From CAZNUM01 sp046861615 (GTDB taxonomy: Bacteria > Fidelibacterota > Marinisomatia > Marinisomatales > TCS55), in NCBI GenBank assembly GCA_046861615.1, contig JBHHUS010000073.1, forward strand, positions 1 to 5,960: 5,960 nucleotides of DNA, given 5' to 3'. Position numbers and translations under genes: made by a program. The notes under the pieces are model-generated. The model was given only the letters and a program-made list of their open reading frames with translations, was not told where the DNA came from and searched no databases. Positions 5,957 through 5,960 of this stretch are shown here, piece after piece; the stretch's first letter is position 1; each line of letters begins with the position of its first letter.

Positions 5957-5960
5957 AAGA

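Noticed and set aside
5791..5960. Plus-strand frame from ATG 5791 open to the window end
   Set aside because: It runs through the short repeat and the antisense strand of tRNA-Pro. Translated tRNA antisense is a common false gene call.

Overview
The window shows a chromosomal stretch of a Gram-negative-type bacterium. The pointers are a lipoprotein signal peptide ending in Phe-Gly-Gly-Cys, tRNA genes with no encoded CCA end, and no clear Shine-Dalgarno sequence before any of the four complete genes. The proteins do not look enterobacterial. A deep-branching FCB-like lineage (the wider Bacteroidota/Calditrichota neighbourhood) is a guess only; the sequence does not fix the taxon.

Layout. Bases 1-72 hold the last 23 codons of an unidentified plus-strand gene. 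A strong hairpin terminator (99-125) follows and appears to serve both strands, because tRNA-Arg(CCG) (132-205, minus) is transcribed into it from the other side. Next is a plus-strand pair, cutA (about 318-638) and a two-helix TrkA/RCK-type potassium channel (628-1626), overlapping by 11 bases. Convergent to this pair, across only 36 AT-rich bases, is leuS (1663-4119, minus), the leucyl-tRNA synthetase. Upstream of leuS on the same strand is a lipoprotein of the ENPP-like type I phosphodiesterase/nucleotide pyrophosphatase family (4244-5515, minus). The last 366 non-coding bases before tRNA-Pro(CGG) (5882-5956, minus) hold a promoter candidate, a 12-bp inverted repeat and two related GC-rich palindromic repeats.

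The genes do not form one pathway. leuS and the two tRNAs are translation genes, cutA and the channel look like a metal/ion-homeostasis operon, and the phosphodiesterase is an envelope hydrolase. The least ordinary part is 5529-5881. A 12-bp inverted repeat has one arm over the predicted -35 box of the lipoprotein gene. Next to it lies a roughly 147-base element, closed by its own inverted ends and carrying four internal hairpins. A shorter copy of that element abuts tRNA-Pro and shares nine bases with the tRNA 3' end. Two residue-level oddities also stand out: an Asn at an expected metal-binding Asp in the phosphodiesterase, and a Thr in place of the second filter Gly in the channel.
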